The notes: generated from the letters alone by a model not told the origin. Numbered from the stretch's first letter, positions 7,694-16,104 are shown. The stretch is DNA of 64,000 nucleotides from CAZKVJ01 sp964556225 (GCA_964556225.1 CAZKVJ010000005.1:124001-188000); one strand, 5' to 3'. Numbers and translations: made by a program.

Positions 7694-8044
7694 TCAGCCC
7701 GCTTGGTGCAGCTCCACCAGGTTCCCGCACGGGTCACGAAGGAACGCCTGGCGGCCGCTCCCGATCGGCGACGGGTCGCTCACCGTGACGCCGCCGGCTC
7801 GCAGCTCCACCACGGCGGTGTCGACATCGGCCACCAGCACCGCGAAGTGGGGGCCGGGCGTCTCCGGCACCGGCCCCTCGATGAGATGGAGCTGCTGACC
7901 GCCGGCGTCGAGCCAGGCGCCGCCGATCCCCAGCGCGGGGCGGTCCGGGCGTTCGACGAGCCCGAGCACCTCGACGTAGAAGCGCCGGGCGGCCTCGACG
8001 TCGTCGACGTTGATGGACACGTGGTGCACGGCGAGCGGTCGCAC
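7694..8044 (-). CDS. VOC (glyoxalase/bleomycin-resistance fold) family protein
   Basis: A 116-aa single-module vicinal oxygen chelate protein. It starts with VHHVSINVDDVEAARRFYVEVLGL, with the first metal-ligand His position, and ends with FLRDPCGNLVELHQ, where E is the usual last ligand. QLHLIEG in the middle is also typical. Members include dioxygenases, epimerases and isomerases, and the reaction here cannot be assigned. GTG 8044 is the likely start, with a weak ribosome-binding site. It lies 15 bases upstream of the inhibitor gene and diverges from the sterol-type operon. Confidence 0.8.
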   Translation of the reverse strand: MRPLAVHHVSINVDDVEAARRFYVEVLGLVERPDRPALGIGGAWLDAGGQQLHLIEGPVPETPGPHFAVLVADVDTAVVELRAGGVTVSDPSPIGSGRQAFLRDPCGNLVELHQAG

Positions 8045-8086
8045 CGGACGATCTTCGCGCCGGCATCCTCCCACGGGAAGGCGAAT

Positions 8087-8127
8087 CGAGTGCGATCTCA
8101 CGCTCCCACGACGGGAGCTCGCACTCG
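8087..8127. repeat. Two-step inverted repeat (hairpin)
   Basis: The outer arms CGAGTGCGA (8087-8095) and TCGCACTCG (8119-8127) are perfectly complementary. Inside them, GCTCCC (8102-8107) pairs with GGGAGC (8113-8118) around a five-base loop. It lies upstream of both divergent genes and has no T tract. It may be a 5' leader structure of the VOC-inhibitor-GNAT transcript or a protein-binding site. Confidence 0.45.
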
Positions 8128-8157
8128 GATCGCCTGCCCGCTTCGGCGGCCACCCCC

Positions 8158-8180
8158 GTATCTGACAGACTGTCAGATAC
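8158..8180. promoter_or_regulatory. Perfect 11-1-11 palindrome, probable repressor operator
   Basis: GTATCTGACAG (8158-8168) and CTGTCAGATAC (8170-8180) are exact reverse complements around one base. The site lies 50 bases before the first gene of the sterol-type operon. Its length and perfection are typical of TetR-family operators that control acyl-CoA and sterol catabolism genes. No TetR gene is adjacent; the regulator is presumably elsewhere. Confidence 0.65.
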
Positions 8181-8230
8181 CAGTCGGCCGGGGGACGAGC
8201 CGGCAGGGACGCTCGGGAGGTCCGCGCTGC

Positions 8231-9436
8231 ATGCACATCGGTGACTCGCCGGACGAGGCCGCGTTCCGCGCCGAGGCCCGCGCCTGGCTGGCCGCCCACG
8301 CGGCGCCACGCATCGCCGGCACGGTGCCGGAGTCGGTCGAGCTGGCCGAGCATGTGAAGCGGTGCAAGGAGTGGCAGGCCACGCTGTTCGAGGGCGGCTG
8401 GGCCGGCATCACCTGGCCGGGCGCGTTCGGAGGACGGGGGCTCTCGGCCATCCAGGCCGCGATCTTCGCCGAGGAGCAGGCCCAGTTCGACGTCTCGGTG
8501 GGGGCCTTCGCCGTGTCGATCGGCATGGTCGGCCCGACGCTGATGGCCCACGGCACGCCCGAGCAGCAGCACCGCTTCCTCGAGCCCATGCTGCGCGGCG
8601 ACCACATCTGGTGCCAGCTCTTCAGCGAGCCCGGGGCCGGCAGCGACCTCGCCTCGCTCGCCACGCGCGCCGTGCTCGATGGTGACACCTGGGTCGTCAA
8701 CGGCCAGAAGGTCTGGACCTCGTTCGGGCAGTTCGCCGACTACGGGATCCTGCTGGCCCGCACCGACCCGGACGTGCCCAAGCACGCCGGCATCACGTAC
8801 TTCGTCGTCGACATGCGAACCCCGGGCATCGAGGTGCGACCGCTGACGCAGATCACCGGCGTCGCTCACTTCAACGAGGTGTTCCTCACCGACGTGCGGA
8901 TCCCGGCCGAGAACGTGGTGGGCGCCGTCGGCGACGGCTGGAAGGTGGCGAGCACCACGCTCGCCAGCGAGCGGGCGTTCATCGGCTCCGGTGGCGGGTC
9001 GTGGACGGTGCCGGAGCTGATCGAGCTCGCCCGGCGCACGGGGCGCGCCGCCGATCCGGTCGTGCGCCAGGCGCTGATGCGCGCCCACTGCCGCGCTGGC
9101 GCGCTCACCTACCTCGGCTACCGCATGCGCACGGCGATGTCGTTGCAGCGGATGCCCGGCCCGGAGATGCTGGTGATGAAGCTGTTCCTCGCCCGGCACT
9201 GGGCGGCCACGCTCGACACCGCGATGGAGGTCCTCGGCGCCGAGGGGCTGCTGTGGGGCGACGATGCGCTCGACGACGGACGCTGGCAGCAGTCGCTGCT
9301 CAGCCAGTTCGCGGTGCGTCTCGGTGGCGGCACCGACGAGGTGCAGCACAACATCATCGGTGAGCGCGGCCTCGGACTTCCCCGTGAGCCAGCGCTCGAC
9401 AAGGGCGTCCCCTGGAGAGATCTGGTGCGGTCATGA
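8231..9436 (+). CDS. Acyl-CoA dehydrogenase (ChsE2/FadE29-like position)
   Basis: A 401-aa FAD-dependent acyl-CoA dehydrogenase. FSEPGAGSDLASL and VNGQKVWTSFGQFADY are the FAD- and substrate-binding signatures, and GGGTDEVQHNIIGERGLGLPR is the C-terminal one. It is the first gene of a six-gene, start-stop-overlapping operon in which a second, more divergent dehydrogenase follows. In the mycobacterial igr locus two such subunits form an alpha2beta2 enzyme that dehydrogenates the 3-carbon side chain of the sterol CoA ester; by analogy this is the FadE29-like subunit. GGGAGG precedes ATG 8231. The heteromeric assembly and sterol substrate are inferred. Confidence 0.85.
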   Translation: MHIGDSPDEAAFRAEARAWLAAHAAPRIAGTVPESVELAEHVKRCKEWQATLFEGGWAGITWPGAFGGRGLSAIQAAIFAEEQAQFDVSVGAFAVSIGMVGPTLMAHGTPEQQHRFLEPMLRGDHIWCQLFSEPGAGSDLASLATRAVLDGDTWVVNGQKVWTSFGQFADYGILLARTDPDVPKHAGITYFVVDMRTPGIEVRPLTQITGVAHFNEVFLTDVRIPAENVVGAVGDGWKVASTTLASERAFIGSGGGSWTVPELIELARRTGRAADPVVRQALMRAHCRAGALTYLGYRMRTAMSLQRMPGPEMLVMKLFLARHWAATLDTAMEVLGAEGLLWGDDALDDGRWQQSLLSQFAVRLGGGTDEVQHNIIGERGLGLPREPALDKGVPWRDLVRS

Positions 9437-10380
9437 GCCACCCTGCGCACGACGACTTCTACGAGCAGCTGCAGCGCTTCGTGGGCCTGGAGATCGGCCC
9501 GCCGACGCCGGCTCCCGACGAGGTCAACGTGGCGATGATCCGCCACTGGTGCGAGGCCATGGGCGACGAGAACCCGGTGTACGTCGACCCCGAGGCCGCC
9601 GCCGCGAGCGTGCACGGCGGGCTCGTGGCCCCACCCACGATGCTGCAGGCGTGGGTCATGGTGGGCGTGAAGGGGCCGTCGCGGGGTGGTGACGGTCCGT
9701 ACGAGCAGATGAACGAGCTGCTGTTCAGCCGGGGCTTCACGAGCGTCGTCGCCACCAACAGCGAGCAGACGTACCAGCGCTACCTCCGCCCCGGCGACCG
9801 GCTCACGATGCGCACGGTCATCGACTCGATCAGCCCGGAGAAGACCACTGCGCTCGGCACCGGCCACTTCGTGACCACCCGTCAGGATTACTTCGAAGCC
9901 GGCGGCGAGCTGGTCGGCTCGATGCTGTTCCGGATCCTGCGGTTCCGCCCCCCGGCCGCCACGAAGCCCGCGCCCGTGCCCCGGCCCCAGCCGGCCACCA
10001 CCCATGACAACCGGTGGTGGTTCGAGGCCGTCGGCGAGGGCCGGCTCCTCATCCAGCGCTGCACGGGGTGCGGGCGGCTGCGGTTCCCGACGGGCCCGAT
10101 GTGCCCGGTGTGTCACTCGCTCGGCTGGGACTCGGTCGAAGCGGCGGGCACGGGCACGATCCACAGCTTCGTCGTCACCCACTTCCCACAGGTGCCCGGC
10201 CTGGAGTACCCGCTCCCGATCGTCCTCGTCGAGCTGGACGAAGGGGTGCGGATGGTGATGAACACCGTCGACACGCCGAACGATCGCCTGGAGATCGGTG
10301 CCCCCGTGACGATCGAGATCCGCGATGCCGGTCCCGGGATGAAGCTGCCGTTCGCCCGAGTGGAGGGAGGGTCACGATGA
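9433..10380 (+). CDS. chsH2: MaoC-like/DUF35 fusion protein (ChsH2-like)
   Basis: A two-domain protein of 315 aa. Residues 1-175 are a MaoC-type hot-dog domain that lacks the catalytic His (GDENPVYVDP). Residues 190-315 are a DUF35 domain with a four-Cys zinc ribbon (C210, C213, C224, C227) and an OB fold. In Mycobacterium, ChsH2 has this architecture: its MaoC half pairs with ChsH1 to hydrate the enoyl-CoA, and its DUF35 half pairs with the aldolase Ltp2. Both partners follow here at 11507 and 11944. It overlaps the previous gene by four bases. Confidence 0.82.
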   Translation: MSHPAHDDFYEQLQRFVGLEIGPPTPAPDEVNVAMIRHWCEAMGDENPVYVDPEAAAASVHGGLVAPPTMLQAWVMVGVKGPSRGGDGPYEQMNELLFSRGFTSVVATNSEQTYQRYLRPGDRLTMRTVIDSISPEKTTALGTGHFVTTRQDYFEAGGELVGSMLFRILRFRPPAATKPAPVPRPQPATTHDNRWWFEAVGEGRLLIQRCTGCGRLRFPTGPMCPVCHSLGWDSVEAAGTGTIHSFVVTHFPQVPGLEYPLPIVLVELDEGVRMVMNTVDTPNDRLEIGAPVTIEIRDAGPGMKLPFARVEGGSR

Positions 10381-11510
10381 ACTTCGACCTCGACGACGAG
10401 CAGCAGGCCGTGCACGACCTGGCCGCGCAGGTCTTCGCCGGAGAGGCGCCCCCGGAGCGGGTGCGGGCGGTCGAGCGCGATCCCGACCCCGGGCGGCAGG
10501 GCTTCGACCGCAACCTCTGGCAGGCGCTCGCGACCACCGGTCTGCTGGGCCTGGTCGTGCCGGCGCAGTACGGCGGCAGCGGCAAGGACATGGTCGAGCT
10601 CGTCCTGATGCTCGAACAGCAAGGCCGCTGGGTCGCGCCGGTGCCGCTGTGGGGCACGCTGTGTGCAGCCATGACGATCGCCGAGTGGGGCACCGACGAC
10701 CAGCGGGCACGCCTCCTGCCGGCGGTGGCGGCGGGCGACACGGTGCTGTCGAGCGCGCTCGCCGAGCCCGGCGCGAACGACGTCCTCCACCCGAGCGTCA
10801 TGGCCACACCGGCGCAGGGTGATGGTGGCTGGCGGCTGACGGGCTGGAAGCCGTCGGTGCCGTTCGGGCGCCACGCCGACGTCGTGCTCGTCCCCGCCCG
10901 ACGGCCCGACGGCAGCGTGCTGATCGCGCTCGTCGACCTCCACGGTCCGGGCGTCACGGTGGAACCGGTGCGCACGACGAACCACGAGCCCCAGGCCCAC
11001 CTCGCTCTCGACGTGCTCGTCGAGGAGGGCGACGTGCTCGGCGGCGAGAGCGCCGACGGGCTGGGCGCGCTCACCTGGCTCTTCGAGCGGGCCCTCACCG
11101 GACTGTGCGCGCTGGCGCTCGGCGTGGCGCAGGGTTCGCTGGCGCTGACCGCCGAACACGTGTCCCACCGCATCCAGTTCGGCAAGCCGCTCTCGTCGTT
11201 CCAGGCGGTGGGCCAGCGTGCCGCCGACGGGTACATCACCACCGAGGCCATGCGGGTCACCACGCTGAACGCCGCATGGCGCCTGGCGGAGGGCCTCGAC
11301 GCCCGGCGTGACGTGCTGAGCGCCGCGTTCTGGGCCACCGAGGGCGGTCAGCAGGTGGTGCTCGCCGGCCAGCACCTCCACGGCGGCGTCGGTGCCGACA
11401 TCGACTACCCCGTCCACCGCTACTTCCTCTGGGGCACCCAGCTCGGCACCGAGCTCGGGGCCGCCAGCGCCCACCTCGCCCGCCTGGGCCGACTGATCGC
11501 GACCGGATGA
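10377..11510 (+). CDS. Acyl-CoA dehydrogenase (ChsE1/FadE28-like)
   Basis: A 377-aa acyl-CoA dehydrogenase subunit of the divergent type. It opens with MNFDLDDEQQAVHD, like FadE28 proteins, and has HRIQFGKPLSSFQAVGQRAAD and LHGGVGADIDYPVHRYFLW in the C-terminal half. The central FAD-binding loop is degenerate (AEPGANDVLHPSV in place of the EPxAGSD motif), as expected for a non-equivalent subunit of a heteromer. ATGA overlaps couple it to the ChsH2-like gene before it and the ChsH1-like gene after it. It probably forms the active dehydrogenase with the product of the gene at 8231. Confidence 0.8.
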   Translation: MNFDLDDEQQAVHDLAAQVFAGEAPPERVRAVERDPDPGRQGFDRNLWQALATTGLLGLVVPAQYGGSGKDMVELVLMLEQQGRWVAPVPLWGTLCAAMTIAEWGTDDQRARLLPAVAAGDTVLSSALAEPGANDVLHPSVMATPAQGDGGWRLTGWKPSVPFGRHADVVLVPARRPDGSVLIALVDLHGPGVTVEPVRTTNHEPQAHLALDVLVEEGDVLGGESADGLGALTWLFERALTGLCALALGVAQGSLALTAEHVSHRIQFGKPLSSFQAVGQRAADGYITTEAMRVTTLNAAWRLAEGLDARRDVLSAAFWATEGGQQVVLAGQHLHGGVGADIDYPVHRYFLWGTQLGTELGAASAHLARLGRLIATG

Positions 11511-11944
11511 TGCCCACCTCACCCCGCCGAAGCTCACCCCGCCACGACGACGTCCAGGTCGGCGACGAGCTGGCGCCGCTGTCGATCCCGCTCACCCGCA
11601 CGCTGATCGTGTCGACGGCGATCGCCAGCCGTGACTACCAGGAGGTCCACCACGACCCGGACCTCGCCCGCGAGCGCGGCAGCAAGGACATCATCATGAA
11701 CATCCTGACGACGAACGGCTTCGTCGGGCGCTACGTCACGGACTGGGCCGGGCCGGACGCGATCATCCGCAGCGTCAAGATCCGCCTCGGCGTGCCGAAC
11801 TACCCGGGCGACACCATGGTGATGACGGGCACCGTCACCGCCAAGGACGCCGCCACCGTCACCGTGGCCGTCCGGGGGGCCAACCAGCTCGGCGACCACG
11901 TGAACGCCACGGTCGAGCTGACCCTGCCGGGAGGTGCGCACTGA
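11507..11944 (+). CDS. chsH1: MaoC-like enoyl-CoA hydratase subunit (ChsH1-like)
   Basis: A 145-aa single hot-dog domain. The hydratase motif DYQEVHHDP supplies the catalytic Asp/His pair (D43, H48), which the partner MaoC domain at 9433-10380 lacks. This split of catalytic and non-catalytic MaoC halves is what is known for mycobacterial ChsH1-ChsH2, which hydrates the sterol side-chain enoyl-CoA. ATG 11507 overlaps the preceding stop; the ATG at 11510 is an equivalent start. Its stop overlaps the next ATG. Confidence 0.8.
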   Translation: MMPTSPRRSSPRHDDVQVGDELAPLSIPLTRTLIVSTAIASRDYQEVHHDPDLARERGSKDIIMNILTTNGFVGRYVTDWAGPDAIIRSVKIRLGVPNYPGDTMVMTGTVTAKDAATVTVAVRGANQLGDHVNATVELTLPGGAH

Positions 11945-13122
11945 TGCCGAACCGGCTGGGCGGGCGCACCGCGATCGTCGGCATCGGCGCCACCGAGTTC
12001 TCGAAGGACTCGGGGCGCAGCGAGATGAGCCTCGCCTGTGAGGCGGTGCTGGCGGCCATCACCGATGCCGGGCTGTCGCCGTCCGAGGTCGACGGGATGG
12101 TCAGCTACACGGCCGACAACAACCCGGACATCGAGATCGCCCGCCATGTCGGCATCGGCGAGCTGCGCCACTTCAGCCGGGTCCACTACGGCGGCGGGGC
12201 GGCCTGCGGCACCGTGGCCATGGCGGCCATGGCCGTGGCCACCGGTGCCGCCGACGTCGTGGTGTGCTACCGGGCGTTCAACGAGCGCAGCGGCCGGCGC
12301 TTCGGTGCCGGGGTGCAGGACCTGGGCACCGACGCCACGGCCGAGCGGGCGCAGTTCTCGTGGACCACCCCGTTCGGGCTGCTCACGCCGGCCAGCTGGG
12401 TGGCGATGGTGGCCCGGCGCTACATGCACGTCTCGGGCGCCACCAGCGAGGACTTCGGCCGGGTCGCCGTGGCCGACCGCCGCCACGCCGCCACCAACCC
12501 GGCGGCCTGGTTCTACGGCCAGCCCATCACCCTGGCCGACCACCAGGCCAGCCGGTGGATCGTCGAGCCGCTCCACCTGCTCGACTGCTGCCAGGAGAGC
12601 GACGGGGCGCAAGCGCTGGTGGTCACGTCCGTCGAGCGGGCACGCGACCTCCCGAACCCGGCGGCGGTGGTCACCGCGGCGGCCCAGGGCGCCGGCGCCG
12701 AGCAGTGGACGATGACCAGCTTCTACCGCGATGACATCGCCCAGCTCCCGGAGATGGGGCTGGTGGCGCGAGAGCTGTGGGGTTCGTCGGGGCTGTCCCC
12801 GGCCGACATCCAGACCGCCGTGCTGTACGACCACTTCACGCCCTACGTGCTGATGCAGCTCGAGGAGTTCGGCTTCTGCGGTCGTGGCGAGGCGAAGGAC
12901 TTCCTTCGCGACGGCGCCATCGAGCTCGGCGGTCGCCTCCCGATCAACACCCACGGCGGCCAGCTCGGCGAGGCGTACATCCACGGGATGAACGGCATCG
13001 CCGAGGGCGTCCGCCAGGTGCGCGGCACCAGCGTCAACCAGGTGCCCGATGTCCACAACGTGCTCGTCACCGCTGGCACCGGCGTGCCCACCAGCGGTCT
13101 GATCCTGTCCAGCGCGAGATGA
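11944..13122 (+). CDS. ltp2: Thiolase-superfamily lipid-transfer protein/aldolase (Ltp2-like)
   Basis: A 392-aa member of the SCP-x thiolase group. The usual thiolase active-site Cys is not in a typical context (YGGGAACGTVAMA). Y295 (VLYDHFTPY) and Y345 (GEAYIHGMNG) fall where catalytic tyrosines have been proposed in Ltp2 aldolases, and HGG (337-339) is also conserved. Ltp2 cleaves the hydroxylated C22 side-chain CoA ester retro-aldol fashion, giving propionyl-CoA and a C17-ketosteroid, and needs the DUF35 domain of ChsH2, present two genes upstream. Context and length support this role; the natural sterol is unknown. Confidence 0.8.
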   Translation: MPNRLGGRTAIVGIGATEFSKDSGRSEMSLACEAVLAAITDAGLSPSEVDGMVSYTADNNPDIEIARHVGIGELRHFSRVHYGGGAACGTVAMAAMAVATGAADVVVCYRAFNERSGRRFGAGVQDLGTDATAERAQFSWTTPFGLLTPASWVAMVARRYMHVSGATSEDFGRVAVADRRHAATNPAAWFYGQPITLADHQASRWIVEPLHLLDCCQESDGAQALVVTSVERARDLPNPAAVVTAAAQGAGAEQWTMTSFYRDDIAQLPEMGLVARELWGSSGLSPADIQTAVLYDHFTPYVLMQLEEFGFCGRGEAKDFLRDGAIELGGRLPINTHGGQLGEAYIHGMNGIAEGVRQVRGTSVNQVPDVHNVLVTAGTGVPTSGLILSSAR

Positions 13123-13135
13123 ACGGAGCCCTGTC

Positions 13136-14368
13136 GTGACCACCGGATCGCTCAACCCCGTCCTCGAGTTCGAGACCCTCGACATCATCTCGAACGCCGC
13201 CTACCGGAACGGGCCGCCGCACGAGCTGTTCACCCTGATGCGCCGCGAGGCGCCGATCCTGCGCGCCCGGGGCATCGAGGAGGGCTTCCCCGAGTGGTTC
13301 TGGGCCGTCACCCGCCACGCCGACGTGATCGAGGTCAGCCGCAAGTTCCAGCTGTACTCGTCGGCTCGCAAGGGCGCCCTCATGATGGAAGAGCGCCCGG
13401 ACCTCGACGTGGCCCGGATGATGATCGACACCGACCCGCCGGAGCACACCCGCCTGCGGATGCTCGTCAACCGGGGCTTCACGCCGAAGCAGATCCGTCT
13501 GCTCGAGGACCACTACCGCGACGTCTCGGCTCGTCTGGTCGACGAGGCGATGGCCGAGGGCACGGTCGAGTTCGTGACGAAGGTGTCGAGCGAGCTGCCG
13601 CTGATCGCCATCGCCGAGCTGATGGGCATCCCGGTCGAGGACCGCCGGATGGTGTTCGAGTGGTCGAACCGGATGATCGGCGCCCAGGACCCCGACTACG
13701 CCGGCTCCGACCCCGACGACGCCGCCAACGCCGCCGCCGAGCTCTACATGTACGCCAACCAGCTCGCCGCCGACCGCCGCCTGAACCCGAAGAACGACAT
13801 CGTCACCACGCTCATCTCCGCCGAGGGGGACGACCAGCTGAGCGAGCACGAGTTCGACCTGTTCGCCCTGCTGTTCGCGGTGGCCGGCAACGAGACCACC
13901 CGCAACGGCATCAGCCACGGCCTGCTCGCGCTCCTCGAGCACCCCGAGGCGTTCGAGACCCTGAAGGACGACCCGTCGAAGATCGCCGCCGGCATCGAGG
14001 AGATGCTCCGCTGGGGCACGCCCGTGAACCACTTCCGCCGCACCGCCACGTGCGACGTGGAGCTGCACGGGGTGGAGATCGAAGAGGGCGACCCCGTCGC
14101 GATGTTCTACGTGTCGGCCAACCGCGACGAGGACGTGTTCGACGACCCGTTCCGCTTCGACGTGCTGCGAGAGCCGAACCCCCACCTCACGTTCGGCGGC
14201 GGCGGACCGCACTTCTGCCTCGGCTCGAACCTGGCCCGCCTCGAGATGCGGATCATCTTCGAGGAGCTGCTGGCCCGGGTGAACCGCATCGAGCTGGCCG
14301 GCGAGGTCACCCGGCTCCACTCCAGCTTCATCCACGGCATCAAGCAGCTGCCGGTGCGCCTCTCCTGA
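13136..14368 (+). CDS. Cytochrome P450, CYP125-like sterol hydroxylase
   Basis: A soluble 410-aa P450. It has the I-helix oxygen-activation motif AGNETT (250-255), an ExxR at E289-R292 and the heme loop FGGGGPHFCLG with Cys361 as the iron ligand. The heme loop and the end of the operon match CYP125/CYP142 enzymes, which oxidize the terminal methyl of the sterol side chain. In mycobacteria cyp125 heads the same operon; here it is last. The GTG at 13136 has GGAG upstream. Sterol specificity is inferred from context. Confidence 0.85.
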   Translation: MTTGSLNPVLEFETLDIISNAAYRNGPPHELFTLMRREAPILRARGIEEGFPEWFWAVTRHADVIEVSRKFQLYSSARKGALMMEERPDLDVARMMIDTDPPEHTRLRMLVNRGFTPKQIRLLEDHYRDVSARLVDEAMAEGTVEFVTKVSSELPLIAIAELMGIPVEDRRMVFEWSNRMIGAQDPDYAGSDPDDAANAAAELYMYANQLAADRRLNPKNDIVTTLISAEGDDQLSEHEFDLFALLFAVAGNETTRNGISHGLLALLEHPEAFETLKDDPSKIAAGIEEMLRWGTPVNHFRRTATCDVELHGVEIEEGDPVAMFYVSANRDEDVFDDPFRFDVLREPNPHLTFGGGGPHFCLGSNLARLEMRIIFEELLARVNRIELAGEVTRLHSSFIHGIKQLPVRLS

Positions 14369-14407
14369 GGTGGACGACGCTGCGCCACAGCATGCTGCAG
14401 TATTTGC

Positions 14408-14553
14408 ATGCTGACGGAGCGGCTCCCAGTGCTCATCGGTGCCGAGCAGCGCCGCCGCCTCGAAGCCGAGGCTGCACGGAGCGCCACGTCCGCTCGCCAC
14501 GCTGGTCCGGGAGGCGATCGACGCCGCGCTCTTGCCCACGGGCCTCCGGTGCC
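14408..14553 (+). pseudogene. VapB-like antitoxin remnant (frameshifted)
   Basis: The reading frame from ATG 14408 gives MLTERLPVLIGAEQRRRLEAEAARS, like a ribbon-helix-helix antitoxin N-terminus. Near 14492 the antitoxin sequence continues in another frame (ATLVREAIDAAL, to about 14535). One base gained or lost in that region would restore a single frame, so the gene is broken. It directly precedes a PIN-domain remnant, the normal vapBC order. Confidence 0.65.
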
Positions 14554-14790
14554 GTGGTGGTCGATACGACGGTGCTGTTCCACGCGCTCGGCCGCGAACA
14601 CCCGCGGCGCGAACCCTCCCACGACCTCGTGCGGGCGATCGACAACGGGCAGGTCAACGCAACCACGACGGTCGAGGTCATCGAGGAGCTCGCCCACGTG
14701 CGCGCCGGCGAACCGACCGGGCCGAGACCGCCCTGCGTGCCGGCGAGCACGCCGCCCCGTTACCCCTCGTCACGGGACTCCCCAGGTCCC
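14554..14790 (+). pseudogene. VapC-like PIN toxin remnant (frameshifted, truncated)
   Basis: From GTG 14554 the sequence reads VVVDTTVLFHALGREH and later VEVIEELAHVRA, the first half of a PIN-domain RNase with the first conserved Asp and Glu. At about 14705 the similarity moves to another frame (RRTDRAETALRAGEHAAPLPLVTG) and then ends before the last PIN acidic residues, where the convergent CoA-transferase gene stops. Both the shift and the truncation make it non-functional. With the antitoxin remnant it fills the 440-base gap between the P450 and CoA-transferase genes. Confidence 0.65.
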
Positions 14791-14809
14791 GCTCCTGCCG
14801 GTACAGAGC

Positions 14810-16000
14810 TCAGCCGAAGGCGCCCCGAGTGTGCAGGTCAGCGATGTCGTCCCAGGTGAGGCCGGCCTCGAGGAGCACCTCTTCGGTGTGCTGGCCGAGC
14901 TCGGGTGCGACCACCCCGGGCTGGGGCGGGGTCTCCGACATCTGCAGTGGCGAGCCGACCATGGTGAGCGGCCCGAACGTGGGGTGGTCGGCAGTGAACA
15001 GGTAGCCATTGGCCCAGACCTGCGGGTCGGTGGCCACGTCGGCGTAGTTCCGCACCGGGGCGAAGCGGATGCCGGCGGCCTTGAGGATCTCGCACCACTC
15101 ATGGGTGGTGCGCCCGTGGAACGTGGTCTCGAGCTCCGCGAACAGCTGTCGCTTCGTGTCGCCGGTGTAGAGGATCCCCTGGAAGCGAGGGTCGGTGAAC
15201 AGGTCCTCACGCTCGATCGCCCGGTAGAAGGCCTCGCGGGCCGGCAGCGGGACGCCGACCAGCGCGATCCAGCCATCGGCGGTGCGGAAGATGCCGTACG
15301 CGGCGTGGATCAGCGGGTGGCCGCGGTTCGCCCGGCCAGGAAGCGAACCGGTGAGGAAGTAGTGCGTGTACTCGGCCGCCTGGGCGTAGATCTGGCCGCC
15401 GATCAGCGAGACCTCGACCTTCTGACCCTGGCCGGTGCGCTCGCGCCAGAGCAGCGCGGCCAGGATCCCCACGGCGAGGTGCTGGGAGGCGATGTGGTCG
15501 GCGATGGTGGCGCCCACCGGCGTGACCTCGCCGCCGTCGGCGCCGGTGGTGGCGATCAGGCCGCCGGCCGCCTGACCGGCGATGTCGGCGCCCTCCCGGT
15601 CGGCCTCCGGACCGAGCGAGCCGTGCAGGCTGCCGGCGCCGTACACGATGCGGGGGTTCACGGCCGACAGGTCCTCGTAGCCCAGACCCCAGGCCTCCAT
15701 CGTGCCGGGCTTGAAGTTGCTGATCACCACGTCGGCGGAGGCGGCCAGGCGCAGGAACGCCTCGCGGCCGCCCTCCGTGCGCACGTCGAGGGCCACGCTG
15801 CGCTTGTCGCGATTCAGCGCCAGGAAGTAGGCGCTGCGCGGGTCGCCCTCGTCGACGATGATCCAGCGGGCCTGCTCACCGAAGCCCGGCAGCTCGACTT
15901 TGACCACGTCGGCGCCCAGATCGGCGAGCATCGCCGCCGCCTGCGGCCCCTGCACCAGCAGACCGATCTCCAGAACCCGGATCCCATCGAGCGCCCCCAT
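14810..16000 (-). CDS. CaiB/BaiF family CoA-transferase
   Basis: A 396-aa type III CoA-transferase that moves CoA between carboxylic acids. It starts GIRVLEIG and has the family's KVELP and NRDKRSVALD segments. The putative catalytic Asp is in EGADIAGQAAGGL near residue 170. GRTTHEWCEILKAAGI and NGYLFTADHPTFG form the typical second domain. Next to the sterol-type operon (convergent, across the vapBC remnant) it may activate steroid or bile-acid carboxylates, but this is inference. The ATG at 16000 lies 32 bases from a copy of the dispersed repeat. Confidence 0.85.
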   Translation of the reverse strand: MGALDGIRVLEIGLLVQGPQAAAMLADLGADVVKVELPGFGEQARWIIVDEGDPRSAYFLALNRDKRSVALDVRTEGGREAFLRLAASADVVISNFKPGTMEAWGLGYEDLSAVNPRIVYGAGSLHGSLGPEADREGADIAGQAAGGLIATTGADGGEVTPVGATIADHIASQHLAVGILAALLWRERTGQGQKVEVSLIGGQIYAQAAEYTHYFLTGSLPGRANRGHPLIHAAYGIFRTADGWIALVGVPLPAREAFYRAIEREDLFTDPRFQGILYTGDTKRQLFAELETTFHGRTTHEWCEILKAAGIRFAPVRNYADVATDPQVWANGYLFTADHPTFGPLTMVGSPLQMSETPPQPGVVAPELGQHTEEVLLEAGLTWDDIADLHTRGAFG

Positions 16001-16031
16001 GCAGAGCGACGCTACCCAACCCACCCCCTCC

Positions 16032-16083
16032 ACTTCTGACGGAGTGTCATCGCTCGTAGAGCGATCTTTCCCGCAGAGAACTG
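16032..16083. repeat. Dispersed 52-base repeat, copy 1
   Basis: This stretch matches 25017-25068 at 46 of 52 positions by eye. It contains two inverted repeats: TGAC-5-GTCA (16037-16049) and ATCGCT (16049-16054) with AGCGAT (16060-16065), followed by TTT. The loop bases differ between copies while the stem is kept, which suggests the structure matters. It lies just upstream of a minus-strand gene start, and upstream of hutH on the other strand. Confidence 0.6.
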
Positions 16084-16104
16084 GGGGCGTGGGAGACTCC
16101 CGGC

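Noticed and set aside
14408..14790. Working toxin-antitoxin module
   Set aside because: Both genes are frame-shifted and the toxin lacks its C-terminal half.
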